A stretch of 64,000 bases of DNA from Paenibacillus sp. FSL R5-0490. GTDB taxonomy: Bacteria > Bacillota > Bacilli > Bacillales > Cytobacillaceae. The notes beneath the pieces were generated by a model. The model searched no databases, was not told the DNA's origin, and saw only the letters and a list, made by a program, of their open reading frames with translations. Below, one piece after another: positions 38,538-47,699 of the stretch. How positions within the stretch are numbered: the first letter of the stretch is position 1; each line of letters starts with the position of its first letter. The position numbers and the translations under genes are program-made. The stretch is taken from positions 44,570 to 108,569 of the forward strand of contig NZ_MRTQ01000019.1 in the NCBI RefSeq assembly GCF_001956215.1, read 5' to 3'.

Positions 38538-39469
38538 TAAATACCAATACCTTTTCCGCGCTTTAATTTTGTTTCCCGATGGGCAAAAAGCTTTGTCCTC
38601 GAAACAGAGTAAATCGTTAAAGCCAGCCAGATAAACATAAAGGAAAGCATGTGAAGTTTTGTAAAGTGCTCATGATAAACGAAAATTCCCAGAATCAGCG
38701 TAATTGTCGGCGCAATATACTGCAGAAAGCCAAGCATGGACATCGGTATCTTCTGAGCTCCTTTGGCAAAGTACAAGAGAGGCACTGCTGTGGCTGCACC
38801 TGCCCCAATAAGAAGCAAATCGGTGCTTAGCGAAACATGCAGAAAAGCCTGCTTATCATTCATAAAAAGCATCACCATATAAATAAATGCGATCGGAGTC
38901 ACTACTAATGTTTCCAGCGTTAAGCCAACAGCCGAATCTACTTTTATAAGCTTTTTGGCCAGCCCGTAAAGGCCAAATGATAATGCAAGAACAATGGCTA
39001 TCCAGGGGAAACGCCCATAGCTGACAGTCAAAATCATAACTCCGGCAAACGCAAATCCAAAAGATACATATTGCGCAGGTGACAGTTTCTCTTTAAAAAC
39101 CAGCATGCCCAGAATCACACTTACAAGAGGATTAATATAATAGCCGAGACTGGCCTCAATCATCTGATCGGTATTGACCGCCCAAATATATAAAAACCAG
39201 TTTGTGCTGATCAGAATGGAAGCAATCACAAGGGCGAAAAGCTGCTTCTTGTGAGTTTTAAACCCTTTAAGTGTTGCAGAGAAAGCACTCCACTTTTTTG
39301 AGACCAGCAAAATAATCAGCATAAAGAAGAATGACCAAAAAATCCGGTTAGCCAAAATTTCATCAGCCTGCACGTGGTCCACTAACTTCCAATATACGGG
39401 CAAAATGCCCCATAAAAAGTAAGCAAACCCTGCGTATAAAGCTCCCATTTGCACTTCATTGTTTTTCAT
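38537..39469 (-). CDS. rarD: EamA family transporter RarD
   Basis: 310 residues, about ten membrane helices in two EamA repeats; MGALYAGFAYFLWGILPVYW and LGYYINPLVSVILG are RarD hallmarks. Drug/metabolite exporter superfamily, substrate unknown. I do not recall a homologue at this place in B. subtilis, so it is a probable lineage-specific insertion between ppnKB and ytcJ. Confidence 0.9.
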   Translation of the reverse strand: MKNNEVQMGALYAGFAYFLWGILPVYWKLVDHVQADEILANRIFWSFFFMLIILLVSKKWSAFSATLKGFKTHKKQLFALVIASILISTNWFLYIWAVNTDQMIEASLGYYINPLVSVILGMLVFKEKLSPAQYVSFGFAFAGVMILTVSYGRFPWIAIVLALSFGLYGLAKKLIKVDSAVGLTLETLVVTPIAFIYMVMLFMNDKQAFLHVSLSTDLLLIGAGAATAVPLLYFAKGAQKIPMSMLGFLQYIAPTITLILGIFVYHEHFTKLHMLSFMFIWLALTIYSVSRTKLFAHRETKLKRGKGIGI

Positions 39470-39552
39470 TTCATTTCCTCAATTCTTTCCAGTATCGAAA
39501 TATTTATATTATAAGGCTGCCAGAAAAATGTTTGCAATCATTTTTTCCTGCC

Positions 39553-39596
39553 AAAAAGAATGTCAGGCACCTATTGGATAGGCACCTGACATTTTC
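39553..39596. terminator. Long inverted repeat / terminator between ytcJ and rarD
   Basis: AATGTCAGGCACCTAT and ATAGGCACCTGACATT are 16-base arms, perfect except for two central mismatches, flanked by T-rich sequence on both strands. The TGTCAGGCACC core is a word I recall as frequent between Bacillus genes. It can terminate ytcJ on the minus strand. Confidence 0.6.
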
Positions 39597-39598
39597 AT

Positions 39599-41194
39599 TT
39601 ATCTTTCGTATACTATTTTTCCATCAATAACGGTTTTGTTTACGGTAACGGATGCAATTTGCCCTATTGGCATTTTAAAAATATCTTCATTTAAAATAGT
39701 GAAATCTGCCAGATACCCTTCTTGTATGACGCCTCTATCATTTTCATGGGAAGCAGCATATGCACTGCCCTTTGTGAATAAACATACTGCTTCATACACA
39801 GATAATGCCTCACTTGGATAATAGACTGTGTTATGCGGATCATCTATGTTTGTTCTCGTAACAGCTGCATGAATACCAAGAAATGGATTGGCCGGCTCAA
39901 TCGGTGCGTCAGAGCCTCCTGCACAATGTACTCCTTCTTTCAGCAGTGTCTTCCATGCGTAGCAATACTCCATATTTTCTTCACCAATACGGTCGATCAC
40001 CCAAGGAAAGTCGGAGGCTGTAAATCTCGGCTGGATATCAAGGATTAAAGGCAGTTTTTTAGCCCTTTCAATAAGGTCCTTTCGCAATATTTGAGCATGA
40101 ATCAGTCTGTCTCGCCCCAGACCTTCTAACGGATGCTTTTCTATTGCATTTAATGCCATTTCAAATGCCAAATCTCCAATCGTATGGATGGCAACCGGCA
40201 TTTCATGGTTGCGGGCTTTCTCCACTAAGGCATCGAGCTGCTCCTGTGAAAAAATAGCAACTCCCGAAGTGGACGGATCATCTGCATAGGGATGGCTTAA
40301 CAAAGCCGTCCTTCCCCCTAAAGCCCCATCGGCAAATATCTTCATAGCACCAAACTCTATATGTTTACTTCCCGCTAAAAATCCTCCGCCTGATTCCTTC
40401 ATTTCATCAGCAACTTCATGATGAACCAGCAGATGTGCCCGGAAAGAAAGACCTTCCTCCTCAATTACCTGCCTGAAAGCCTGATAGGTCTGGGTGAACC
40501 CTCCATAATAATTGAGATCCTCCGTATGCCCTCCTGTCAATCCAAGCTTATAGGCGTCATTAATGGCAGCATGAAGCGCCTTCCTTAAATAGCCTTCTGA
40601 GACAGCTGGCATCACATTGTATAAAAGCTCCTGGGCCTGATCCTTCAAAAGTCCATTGAGTTTTCCCAGTTCATCTTTTTCAATTACTCCTCCTGGAGGA
40701 CATTCAGTATCTTCAGTAATATTTGCTTTAGATAATCCAAGAGAATTGACTGCAAGAGCATGTCTGCACACACGTTTCAGCATAACAGGGTGATTGGGAA
40801 CATATTGGTCCAGTTCTGAAGCATATATAGGCTCCGGCTGATCCCATAAATTTTCATTCCAGCCTTCCCCAATGACCCATTCTCCCTCCTCTATTGTCTC
40901 TGAAAATTGCTTAACAGCCAGAAGTACTTCCTGCTTTGACGTGTGCTCAGATAAGTCGAGTCTTATCAGCCTTTCACCATGCCCGATGAGATGCATATGG
41001 CTATCCACAAATCCCGGAAGCATGGTGCTTCCCTGCAGATCAATCTCCTTTTGAATCTCTCCTTTATACTTATCCCTTAAATCTTCCAGGGAGCCAATTT
41101 CAATAATTTGGCTGCCTTCTGTAAAAACGGCCTCTATCTGATGGCCTTCCTGTTGAAGGGTATATATTGGCCCCCCGTGCCATAGCGTTCCCAT
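39599..41194 (-). CDS. ytcJ: Amidohydrolase, YtcJ family
   Basis: 531-residue metal-dependent hydrolase of the amidohydrolase superfamily. Metal motif HxH in PGFVDSHMHLIGHGERL; further ligands in HTIGD and the late Asp in CAGGSDAPIEPANPF. A composite beta-sandwich is formed by both ends (TLWHGGPIYTL, DFTILNEDIFKMP). The substrate is unknown; relatives hydrolyse N-acyl or formamide groups. Followed upstream by ytcI/mbcS as in B. subtilis. Confidence 0.9.
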   Translation of the reverse strand: MGTLWHGGPIYTLQQEGHQIEAVFTEGSQIIEIGSLEDLRDKYKGEIQKEIDLQGSTMLPGFVDSHMHLIGHGERLIRLDLSEHTSKQEVLLAVKQFSETIEEGEWVIGEGWNENLWDQPEPIYASELDQYVPNHPVMLKRVCRHALAVNSLGLSKANITEDTECPPGGVIEKDELGKLNGLLKDQAQELLYNVMPAVSEGYLRKALHAAINDAYKLGLTGGHTEDLNYYGGFTQTYQAFRQVIEEEGLSFRAHLLVHHEVADEMKESGGGFLAGSKHIEFGAMKIFADGALGGRTALLSHPYADDPSTSGVAIFSQEQLDALVEKARNHEMPVAIHTIGDLAFEMALNAIEKHPLEGLGRDRLIHAQILRKDLIERAKKLPLILDIQPRFTASDFPWVIDRIGEENMEYCYAWKTLLKEGVHCAGGSDAPIEPANPFLGIHAAVTRTNIDDPHNTVYYPSEALSVYEAVCLFTKGSAYAASHENDRGVIQEGYLADFTILNEDIFKMPIGQIASVTVNKTVIDGKIVYER

Positions 41195-41243
41195 ATAATC
41201 TTTTCTCCTTTAATAAGTAAAAGTTCACATTTACCATAGTATA

Positions 41244-41279
41244 ACAAAAATACAAGCGGAATTCCGCCTGTATTTTTCA
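41244..41279 (-). terminator. Terminator after the acyl-CoA synthetase gene
   Basis: Minus strand AATACAGGCGG/CCGCTTGTATT followed by TTTTTG. Confidence 0.85.
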
Positions 41280-41285
41280 AAGCAT

Positions 41286-42875
41286 TCAGTTTTGAGCTGA
41301 AGCAGTTTCCGCTTCTTTCTTCCGCAATTCCACACGCATTATTTTTCCTGAAGTCGTTTTTGGCAGCTCAGATAAAAATTCAATTTTCCGAGGATATTTA
41401 TAAGGAGCTGTCAGCTCTTTTACATGCTCCTGGAGCTCTGAAACAAGGTTAGGATTATTTTGATCGACACCCTCCCTTAAAACAACAAATGCTTTAACGA
41501 TCAATCCGCGAACTTCATCAGGACTTCCTACAACTGCACATTCGGCTACATATGGGTGCTTTACGAGTGCGTCTTCCACCTCAAATGGTCCAATCGTATA
41601 GCCTGAGCTGATAATAATATCATCACCGCGGCCTTCAAACCAGAAATAGCCATCTTCATCCTTCTTTGCCTTATCTCCGGTAATATAGTAATCACCTCGG
41701 AATTGCATAGCAGTTCTTTCCGGGTCTTTATAATAATTTTTAAAGAGTGCAGGAGTTTCTACATGGACAGCGATATCTCCTGTCTCACCCACAGCACATA
41801 CTTCACCGTCTTCATTTATTATTTCGACTCTGTTGCCTGGAGTCGGTTTGCCCATTGAGCCTGCCTTTAGCTCCATTTCCTTTGTAATGCCGACAAGCAG
41901 GGTATTTTCAGTCTGTCCATACCCATCACGGACATTCACGTTAAAATGCTTCTTAAATGTATCAATTACTTCCCGGTTAAGCGGTTCACCCGCCGAAACA
42001 GCACTATGAAGGGCCGGCAGCTTGTATTCATGAATATTGTCAGCCTTTGCCATCAGCCTGTATTCAGTCGGTGTGCAGCAAAGAACATTGACCTGGTAAT
42101 CCTCTAATAGCTGCAAATATTTTTTCGGCTCAAACTTTCCATTGTAGACAACTCCCGTGGCACCAGAACCCAGAACGGAAAGGAACGGGCTCCAAATCCA
42201 CTTTTGCCAGCCGGGACCTGCCGTTGCCCATACTGTATCACCTTCGTTAATGCATAACCAGTTAGGTGCTGCTGTTTTTAGGTGAGCAAATGCCCAGCCA
42301 TGTGTATGTACGACACCTTTAGGATTTCCTGTTGTTCCTGATGTATAGGAAAGGAATGCCATGTCATCCCTGGAGGTATCAGCCAATGATAGTTCCGGCG
42401 AAGCCTGTTTCATTTCCTCGTCCAGACCGATCCATCCATCTGCGTTCCCGCCTATCACAAATTTCGGCAGGGCTTCTGCTTCCTTAATATCTTTAAATTG
42501 GTCAACATATGGATAATAACTTACGATCGCTTTAACATCGCCATGATTAATGCGGTATCGCAGATCTTTCGAACGAAGCATTTCGGAACTTGGTATAACA
42601 ACAATTCCCGCTTTTAGTGATGCAATGTAAACCTGATACGCTTCAATCAGTCTTGGAACAATGATAAGAATAACATCCCCTTTATTCAAACCATTTTCTA
42701 AGAAAACGTTTCCAATTCTGTTCGCATTGTGAATCAGGTCACTGTATGTAATCTCTTTCTTTTCTCCATGCTCATTTTCCCACTTAAGTGCAAGGTTGTC
42801 CTTATCCCCGGCAAACCGCTCCATTTCTGATACGAGGTTGTACTTTTCCGGTGCGATTAAGTCTTCCCGTTTCAT
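41286..42875 (-). CDS. mbcS: Acyl-CoA synthetase MbcS (YtcI)
   Basis: 529-residue AMP-forming ligase: phosphate loop SYTSGTTGNPKGVVHTH, DGYGQTEN, YITGDKAKKDEDGYFWFEGR and the C-terminal catalytic Lys in LPKTTSGKIMRVEL, a site also acetylated in related enzymes. Bacillus MbcS prefers short branched-chain acids (isobutyrate, 2-methylbutyrate), which prime branched fatty acids. Gene neighbours support that assignment over a second acetyl-CoA synthetase. GGGGG precedes the ATG. Confidence 0.85.
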   Translation of the reverse strand: MKREDLIAPEKYNLVSEMERFAGDKDNLALKWENEHGEKKEITYSDLIHNANRIGNVFLENGLNKGDVILIIVPRLIEAYQVYIASLKAGIVVIPSSEMLRSKDLRYRINHGDVKAIVSYYPYVDQFKDIKEAEALPKFVIGGNADGWIGLDEEMKQASPELSLADTSRDDMAFLSYTSGTTGNPKGVVHTHGWAFAHLKTAAPNWLCINEGDTVWATAGPGWQKWIWSPFLSVLGSGATGVVYNGKFEPKKYLQLLEDYQVNVLCCTPTEYRLMAKADNIHEYKLPALHSAVSAGEPLNREVIDTFKKHFNVNVRDGYGQTENTLLVGITKEMELKAGSMGKPTPGNRVEIINEDGEVCAVGETGDIAVHVETPALFKNYYKDPERTAMQFRGDYYITGDKAKKDEDGYFWFEGRGDDIIISSGYTIGPFEVEDALVKHPYVAECAVVGSPDEVRGLIVKAFVVLREGVDQNNPNLVSELQEHVKELTAPYKYPRKIEFLSELPKTTSGKIMRVELRKKEAETASAQN

Positions 42876-42995
42876 CAAATCTCCCCCTGACCATTTCTTT
42901 TGCTGTTGCTAGAACTTGGATGCTTGTTCTATAGAATTATTATACTAAATTATTATAAAATTTAAAATTATTTATTATTTAAAAAGTTTTTTGCA

Positions 42996-43032
42996 CAAAA
43001 ATAAGGAGCAGGAATGATTCCTGCTCCTTGTA
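42996..43032 (-). terminator. Terminator after sspA
   Basis: Minus strand AAGGAGCAGGAA/TTCCTGCTCCTT followed by ATTTTT; strong 12-bp stem. Confidence 0.9.
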
Positions 43033-43046
43033 GCCATATTATTTAA

Positions 43047-43250
43047 TTATCTTTGGAAACCGCCTAATTGCTGTTCAGCCATTTGAACTAAACGCTTAGT
43101 GATTTCTCCACCTACAGAACCGTTAGCGCGAGAAGTAGTTTCAGCACCAAGGTTTACACCGAATTCAGTAGCGATTTCGTACTTCATTTGGTCAAGAGCC
43201 TGTTGTACTCCAGGAACTAGAAGTTGGTTTGAGCTGTTGTTGTTTGCCAT
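43047..43250 (-). CDS. sspA: Alpha/beta-type small acid-soluble spore protein
   Basis: 67 residues that coat and protect spore DNA. The core is the GPR protease site region ([13 protein letters not shown]) and the DNA-binding [21 protein letters not shown]. Start [14 protein letters not shown] with GGAGGTG upstream; the longer reading frame is not supported. A sigma-G promoter match lies 25 bases upstream, as expected for forespore expression. Confidence 0.97.
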   Translation of the reverse strand: MANNNSSNQLLVPGVQQALDQMKYEIATEFGVNLGAETTSRANGSVGGEITKRLVQMAEQQLGGFQR

Positions 43251-43274
43251 GTGATTTTCACCTCCTTGTGAGTA

Positions 43275-43304
43275 TAGAATGTGTAGAATCACATGGCCAT
43301 ATAC
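43275..43304 (-). promoter_or_regulatory. Sigma-G promoter of sspA
   Basis: Minus strand GTATA (43300-43304), 18-base spacer, CATTCTA (43275-43281): a full match to the sigma-G pattern GHATR-N18-CATWHTA. Confidence 0.8.
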
Positions 43305-43371
43305 ACTATTTAATTGGTAATTGTTGTATTATTTTTTAAAGTTAAATTTAACAATTAATCTGCATTTAAGA

Positions 43372-44580
43372 TCAAAATAACTCCCCAAAAGACTCTTCAT
43401 TGTGCGATTGAGGTTTAATAACCATCTTTTCGGTATCATTAACTGCTTTTGCAATAAGCGGCTCGAAGTCTACAAAGCTTTCGAAGCGGCGGACTTTGTC
43501 GCGTTTTGGTTTTGTTTTGGGTGATGATGGAACAAAAACGGTACAGCAATCTTCGAACGGCCTGATGGATATGTCGTGGGTATCGATGGTTTGGGCAATG
43601 TCGATGATATCTGATTTATCCATTGTGATCAGCGGCCGCAGGATAGGTGTTGTCGTGACATCGTTAATGGCAAACATGCTCTCAAGCGTCTGGCTTGCTA
43701 CCTGTCCAAGGCTTTCCCCTGTGATAATGGCCAGGCCATCGTTTTTATCGCGGATTTCATCAGTGATCCGCAGCATTAATCGTCTTGTTGCTGTCATCGT
43801 ATAATTAGACGGAACCTGCTGATGGATCAGCTGCTGGATTTCTGTAAACGGGACAATATGGAGAACAACGTTTCCAGCAATATTCGCAAGTTTTTCTGTC
43901 AAATCAATTACTTTTTGCTTTGCACGCTCACTCGTGAAAGGCGGGCTGTGAAAATGGACAGCTTCAATTTCCAATCCTCTCTTCATGGATAAGTAGCCTG
44001 CTACCGGGCTGTCAATTCCTCCGGAGAGCATAAGCATGGCTTTACCGCTCGAGCCTGCAGGAAGTCCGCCGGCTCCCTCAATGGTTTCGCATGATAAGTA
44101 AGCCGCTTCTTCGCGAACTTCAATCTGCAGATTGATATCCGGTTTTTTCACATTCACTTTTAGATCCGGCACATTTTTCAAGAGGTGTCCGCCAAATTCA
44201 TGATTAAGTTCGTCAGTATTTAAAGGGAAGCTTTTATCGGCTCTCTTAGCCGTAATCTTGAAAGTCTTTCCTTCTTCAAAATGTTTTAAAAATAACGCCA
44301 ACGCTGCAGCTTTCATTTCTTCGATATCTTTATTGACTTTCACAGCAGGACTGAATGACTGAATGCCAAAGATCCCTTTAAGGCGATCAGCAACCTCTCC
44401 GCCATCTGCACCATTCAAAACAACGTACATTCGGTCTCTTGTAGATTCTATCTTGATGCCGGGAAATTCATTCAGCACATCGTATATGCTTCTTCTTAAT
44501 TTATCGACAAACATATTGCGGTTTCTGCCTTTTGTGGAGATTTCTCCATATCGTATAAGTATACGGTCATAATTTATCAT
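43372..44580 (-). CDS. thiI: tRNA 4-thiouridine synthase ThiI
   Basis: 402 residues: N-terminal ferredoxin-like and THUMP domains (about 1-165) and an adenylating PP-loop domain with LMLSGGIDSPVAGYL. It lacks the rhodanese extension of the E. coli enzyme, as usual in Bacillus, where sulfur comes directly from the dedicated desulfurase encoded just upstream. Overlap of four bases (ATGA) with that gene. Confidence 0.95.
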   Translation of the reverse strand: MINYDRILIRYGEISTKGRNRNMFVDKLRRSIYDVLNEFPGIKIESTRDRMYVVLNGADGGEVADRLKGIFGIQSFSPAVKVNKDIEEMKAAALALFLKHFEEGKTFKITAKRADKSFPLNTDELNHEFGGHLLKNVPDLKVNVKKPDINLQIEVREEAAYLSCETIEGAGGLPAGSSGKAMLMLSGGIDSPVAGYLSMKRGLEIEAVHFHSPPFTSERAKQKVIDLTEKLANIAGNVVLHIVPFTEIQQLIHQQVPSNYTMTATRRLMLRITDEIRDKNDGLAIITGESLGQVASQTLESMFAINDVTTTPILRPLITMDKSDIIDIAQTIDTHDISIRPFEDCCTVFVPSSPKTKPKRDKVRRFESFVDFEPLIAKAVNDTEKMVIKPQSHNEESFGELF

Positions 44581-45722
44581 GATTTCATAACCTCTCTTAG
44601 CTTAATAACGGTCTCTTTTACTGCTTGTATAAAAATTTCTGCCTCTTCCTTCGTATTATCATAAGACAAGCTGACCCGGACTGCACTTTTCGCATCCTTT
44701 TCAGGAATTCCCATAGCCATCAGGGTACTGCTGGCAGCAGATTTCTTCGAAGAGCAGGCACTTGTAGTTGAAATAAAAATTCCGCGCTCTTCTAAAGCGT
44801 GGACAAATACCTCCGCTTTGAATCCTTTTATGGAGAAATTGACGATGTGGGGAGCAGAATCTTTTTCAGGGGTATGAACTGTAATGCCCTCAATTCTTCC
44901 CGCTTCCTCCATAAGATAGGTTTTGATGGATGTAAGCCGGCTTAAGTGCCTTTCCATATTATTCATCGTAAGCCTTAGTGCCTTTGCCATAGCTACAATG
45001 CCAGCTACATTTTCCGTACCGCTTCTCATTCTCCATTCCTGATTGCCCCCGGATAGCAGCGGCGAAAGACGAAGTCCATCACGAATGAACAAAACCCCAT
45101 TTCCCTTCAAACCGTGAAATTTATGAGCCGAAATCGTACACAGATCCACGCGGGCCTGATAAAGGTCAAGGGGCACCTTGCCGATTCCCTGAACATTGTC
45201 TACATGGAAAATGACCCGCGCATGCTTCTTCAGCATCTCTCCTATTTCATTAATTGGCTGAATGGAACCAATTTCATTATTTACGTGCATAACAGAGACT
45301 AAAACAGTTTCATGTGTAATTTCCTTTTCAATGTCTTCAGCATGGACAATACCCTTACTATCCGGTTCAATTACGGTTATGCGGTAGCCCAATTCCTTCA
45401 GCTGATCAGCAGTTTCCCTTACAGATGCATGCTCCAGCCCGGTGGTGATAATATGGGTCCCTCTTTTTCTATGCATTAATGCAGTTCCTTTTATAGCAAG
45501 ATTATTGCTCTCTGTCCCTCCGGATGTGAAAAACACTTCATTGCTCTTAACATTCAGCAATTGGGAACTTTGCTCACGCGCCTGCATGAGCAGTCTCTCT
45601 GCCTTACCTCCAAATTCGTGCAGGGAAGAGGGATTCCCAAAGTATTCTGAAGAAACCTTCATAAAAGAATCAAGCGCTTCTTTATATGGTTTAGTTGTTG
45701 CACTGTTATCTAAATAAATCAC
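44577..45722 (-). CDS. nifZ: Cysteine desulfurase dedicated to ThiI (NifZ/IscS-like)
   Basis: 381-residue PLP enzyme that passes sulfur from cysteine to ThiI for tRNA s4U. Start MIYLDNSATTKPYKEALDS; PLP-lysine in CTISAHKFHGLKGNG; active-site Cys loop STTSACSSKKSAAS. The four-base overlap with thiI repeats the B. subtilis nifZ-thiI pair. Confidence 0.93.
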   Translation of the reverse strand: MIYLDNSATTKPYKEALDSFMKVSSEYFGNPSSLHEFGGKAERLLMQAREQSSQLLNVKSNEVFFTSGGTESNNLAIKGTALMHRKRGTHIITTGLEHASVRETADQLKELGYRITVIEPDSKGIVHAEDIEKEITHETVLVSVMHVNNEIGSIQPINEIGEMLKKHARVIFHVDNVQGIGKVPLDLYQARVDLCTISAHKFHGLKGNGVLFIRDGLRLSPLLSGGNQEWRMRSGTENVAGIVAMAKALRLTMNNMERHLSRLTSIKTYLMEEAGRIEGITVHTPEKDSAPHIVNFSIKGFKAEVFVHALEERGIFISTTSACSSKKSAASSTLMAMGIPEKDAKSAVRVSLSYDNTKEEAEIFIQAVKETVIKLREVMKS

Positions 45723-46056
45723 GGTCTTCTCCTTTCCGTTCCGATAACCCTTTAGCCAACTTTAAATCTTATCATAATTAGTGAAGAATGGAAATTGTAA
45801 TTGAAGCATTAGATTCAACTATCCAAATCTATACTATTTAAATTAATCAAGTTTGAGCAGTTTAACCAAATGAATGGATAAATTCTTACGTGGAGAGGCT
45901 GATATTATTGTAATTTGAGCAAAGCACATTTCGAATTTACTATTACAAAATACTAAATATTAAGACTTCGTATTTTTTCGACATTTTTTTTAGTTCTTAT
46001 GCTAATATGAAAATGTTCTAAACATTATGATATAGAACTCTTTCAGGAGGATATAT
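45723..46056. promoter_or_regulatory. Divergent nifZ/braB intergenic region
   Basis: 334 AT-rich bases without a gene. A possible braB promoter is TCGACA (45978-45983), 19-base spacer, extended -10 TGCTAATAT (TAATAT at 46003-46008). I saw no T-box and no convincing CodY box (AATTTTCWGAAAATT), although braB-type genes are often CodY-controlled. Confidence 0.4.
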
Positions 46057-47403
46057 ATGGAGAATAAAACACTGTCAACCAAACAAATTCTTGCCGTCGG
46101 ACTCATGTTATTTGCTCTATTCTTTGGGGCAGGAAATATGATTTTCCCTCCCTTCCTGGGACAAGCTGCCGGCACAAGTGTATGGACTGCTATTATTGGA
46201 TTTTTAATTACAGGGGTTGGATTGCCGCTATTGGGAATTATCGCCATTGCTAAAAATGGTGATTTACAAACAATTGCAAGCCGCGTACACCCTTTATACG
46301 GAATGATTTTTACTATTATTATGTACTTAGCTATTGGACCATTTTTCGGAATCCCGCGTACCGGGACAGTTGCTTATGAAATTGGGGTTACTCCGTTCTT
46401 ATCTGAAACCGCTTCCAATAGTGCTTTTTCGTTATTGGTTTATACCATTGCCTTTTTTGGCATCACAGCCTGGCTTTCTCTCAATCCATCGAAATTAGTG
46501 GATAGAATCGGCAATATTTTTACACCTGCCTTGCTCATTATTCTTGCTGTACTGGTTATAAAAAGCATCATTACTCCTATGGGCGAATTGAAGGCGCCAG
46601 TGGGTGCATATGCAGAGGGGCCGTTCTTTAAGGGCTTCATTGAAGGCTACCTGACGATGGATACAATTGCAGCTCTGGTATTCGGTATTATCGTTATCAG
46701 CTCCATACAGGGTATGGGTGTGTCAAATAAACATTCACTAATGAAAATTTGCATTACTGCCGGACTGATAGCTGCTGCCGGCCTTGCGGCAGTATATTTA
46801 TCTCTTGCATACATCGGTGCAACAAGTACAGATGCAATAGGTGAATTCGATAATGGCGGCGCTATCCTATCTGCCGCTTCTCATTATCTATTTGGATCTG
46901 CGGGAGCAGTGATCCTTGGGCTGGCTATAACGGTTGCATGCATGACAACCTCAATCGGACTCGTTTCCGCTTGTGCGCAATACTTTCATAAACTGCTCCC
47001 AAAAATATCCTATAAAACCATTGTAATCATCCTTTCACTGTTCAGTATGGTGGTTGCAAACATTGGGTTAACTCAGTTGATTCAGCTTTCATTGCCAATT
47101 TTGATCATCATTTATCCTCTGGCCATCGTGCTGATACTTCTATCGTTTATGCACAATGCCTTTAATGGCTACTCAGTGGTATATATTGGGGCATTAATTC
47201 CAACAGGATTAATTAGTTTTGTGGATGGCTTGAATACAGCAGGTATGGACGTATCCTTCATCACAGACTCACTTCAATTCCTCCCATTCTTTGCTGAGGG
47301 TATTGGCTGGATTGTGCCTGCCATTGCTGGAGCTGTTATAGGCTACTTTCTGGCAATTGCTGTTGGGGAGCCGAAAAAAATAATTGCTGGCAACGAAAAA
47401 TAA
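46057..47403 (+). CDS. braB: Branched-chain amino acid transporter, LIVCS family
   Basis: 448 residues, 12 membrane helices; LFALFFGAGNMIFPPFLGQAAG is the N-terminal signature of the BrnQ/BraB sodium-coupled Leu/Ile/Val carriers. CAGGAGG precedes the ATG. Location between nifZ and ezrA matches B. subtilis braB. Its TAA stop is the first three bases of the repeat block shared with copy A, so the repeat may have set the C-terminal end (GEPKKIIAGNEK). Confidence 0.93.
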   Translation: MENKTLSTKQILAVGLMLFALFFGAGNMIFPPFLGQAAGTSVWTAIIGFLITGVGLPLLGIIAIAKNGDLQTIASRVHPLYGMIFTIIMYLAIGPFFGIPRTGTVAYEIGVTPFLSETASNSAFSLLVYTIAFFGITAWLSLNPSKLVDRIGNIFTPALLIILAVLVIKSIITPMGELKAPVGAYAEGPFFKGFIEGYLTMDTIAALVFGIIVISSIQGMGVSNKHSLMKICITAGLIAAAGLAAVYLSLAYIGATSTDAIGEFDNGGAILSAASHYLFGSAGAVILGLAITVACMTTSIGLVSACAQYFHKLLPKISYKTIVIILSLFSMVVANIGLTQLIQLSLPILIIIYPLAIVLILLSFMHNAFNGYSVVYIGALIPTGLISFVDGLNTAGMDVSFITDSLQFLPFFAEGIGWIVPAIAGAVIGYFLAIAVGEPKKIIAGNEK

Positions 47404-47652
47404 AGTGAAACTTCAATCAGCAGGGAGTGCTTTTCTCCCTGCTGATTTTTAGTTGAGGCCCACAGGAGGTGGGTCACAAAGACGTTGCCACAGGATGTGG
47501 CGTTTTTAGTCTTTGACCTTATTTCGGGCCTTTGCGGGCAGTTTGACCCCCGCTTATTCTCGAGGATACCGCTGACTCTTGAAGTGGGGGTGTAACTGCC
47601 CGTTAGAGCGATAAAGAAGCTCTTGGCGCACGCTTATCGCAGGAGCCAGACA
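47401..47652 (+). repeat. Two-hairpin intergenic repeat, copy B, with an extra module
   Basis: Same start block as copy A. Hairpin 1 (47416-47446) pairs ATCAGCAGGGAG with CTCCCTGCTGAT. After TTAGTTGA an additional module (47461-47515) is inserted with CAAAGAC/GTCTTTG enclosing GCCACA/TGTGGC. Then hairpin 2 (47535-47602) with CGGGCAGT/ACTGCCCG. The tail (about 47618-47652, GGCGCACGC..GAGCCAGACAG) may be a worn copy of the 2947-3012 repeat. It directly follows braB and could form its 3' end. Confidence 0.75.
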
Positions 47653-47662
47653 GATTCCTTTT

Positions 47663-47699
47663 AAAAAAACAGATCCGATAATCGGATCTGTTTTTTTAT
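47663..47699. terminator. Terminator after ezrA
   Basis: CAGATCCGAT/ATCGGATCTG stem with A7 to the left and T7 to the right; it overlaps the ezrA stop region and can act on both strands. Confidence 0.85.

Noticed and set aside
42875..42878. TTG one codon before the mbcS ATG as the start
   Set aside because: The ATG has better spacing to GGGGG and the usual MKREDL beginning.
45978..46008. CodY box or T-box for braB
   Set aside because: No stretch matched the CodY consensus well and no T-box core (GGTGG.ACC) is present; only a weak promoter is kept.
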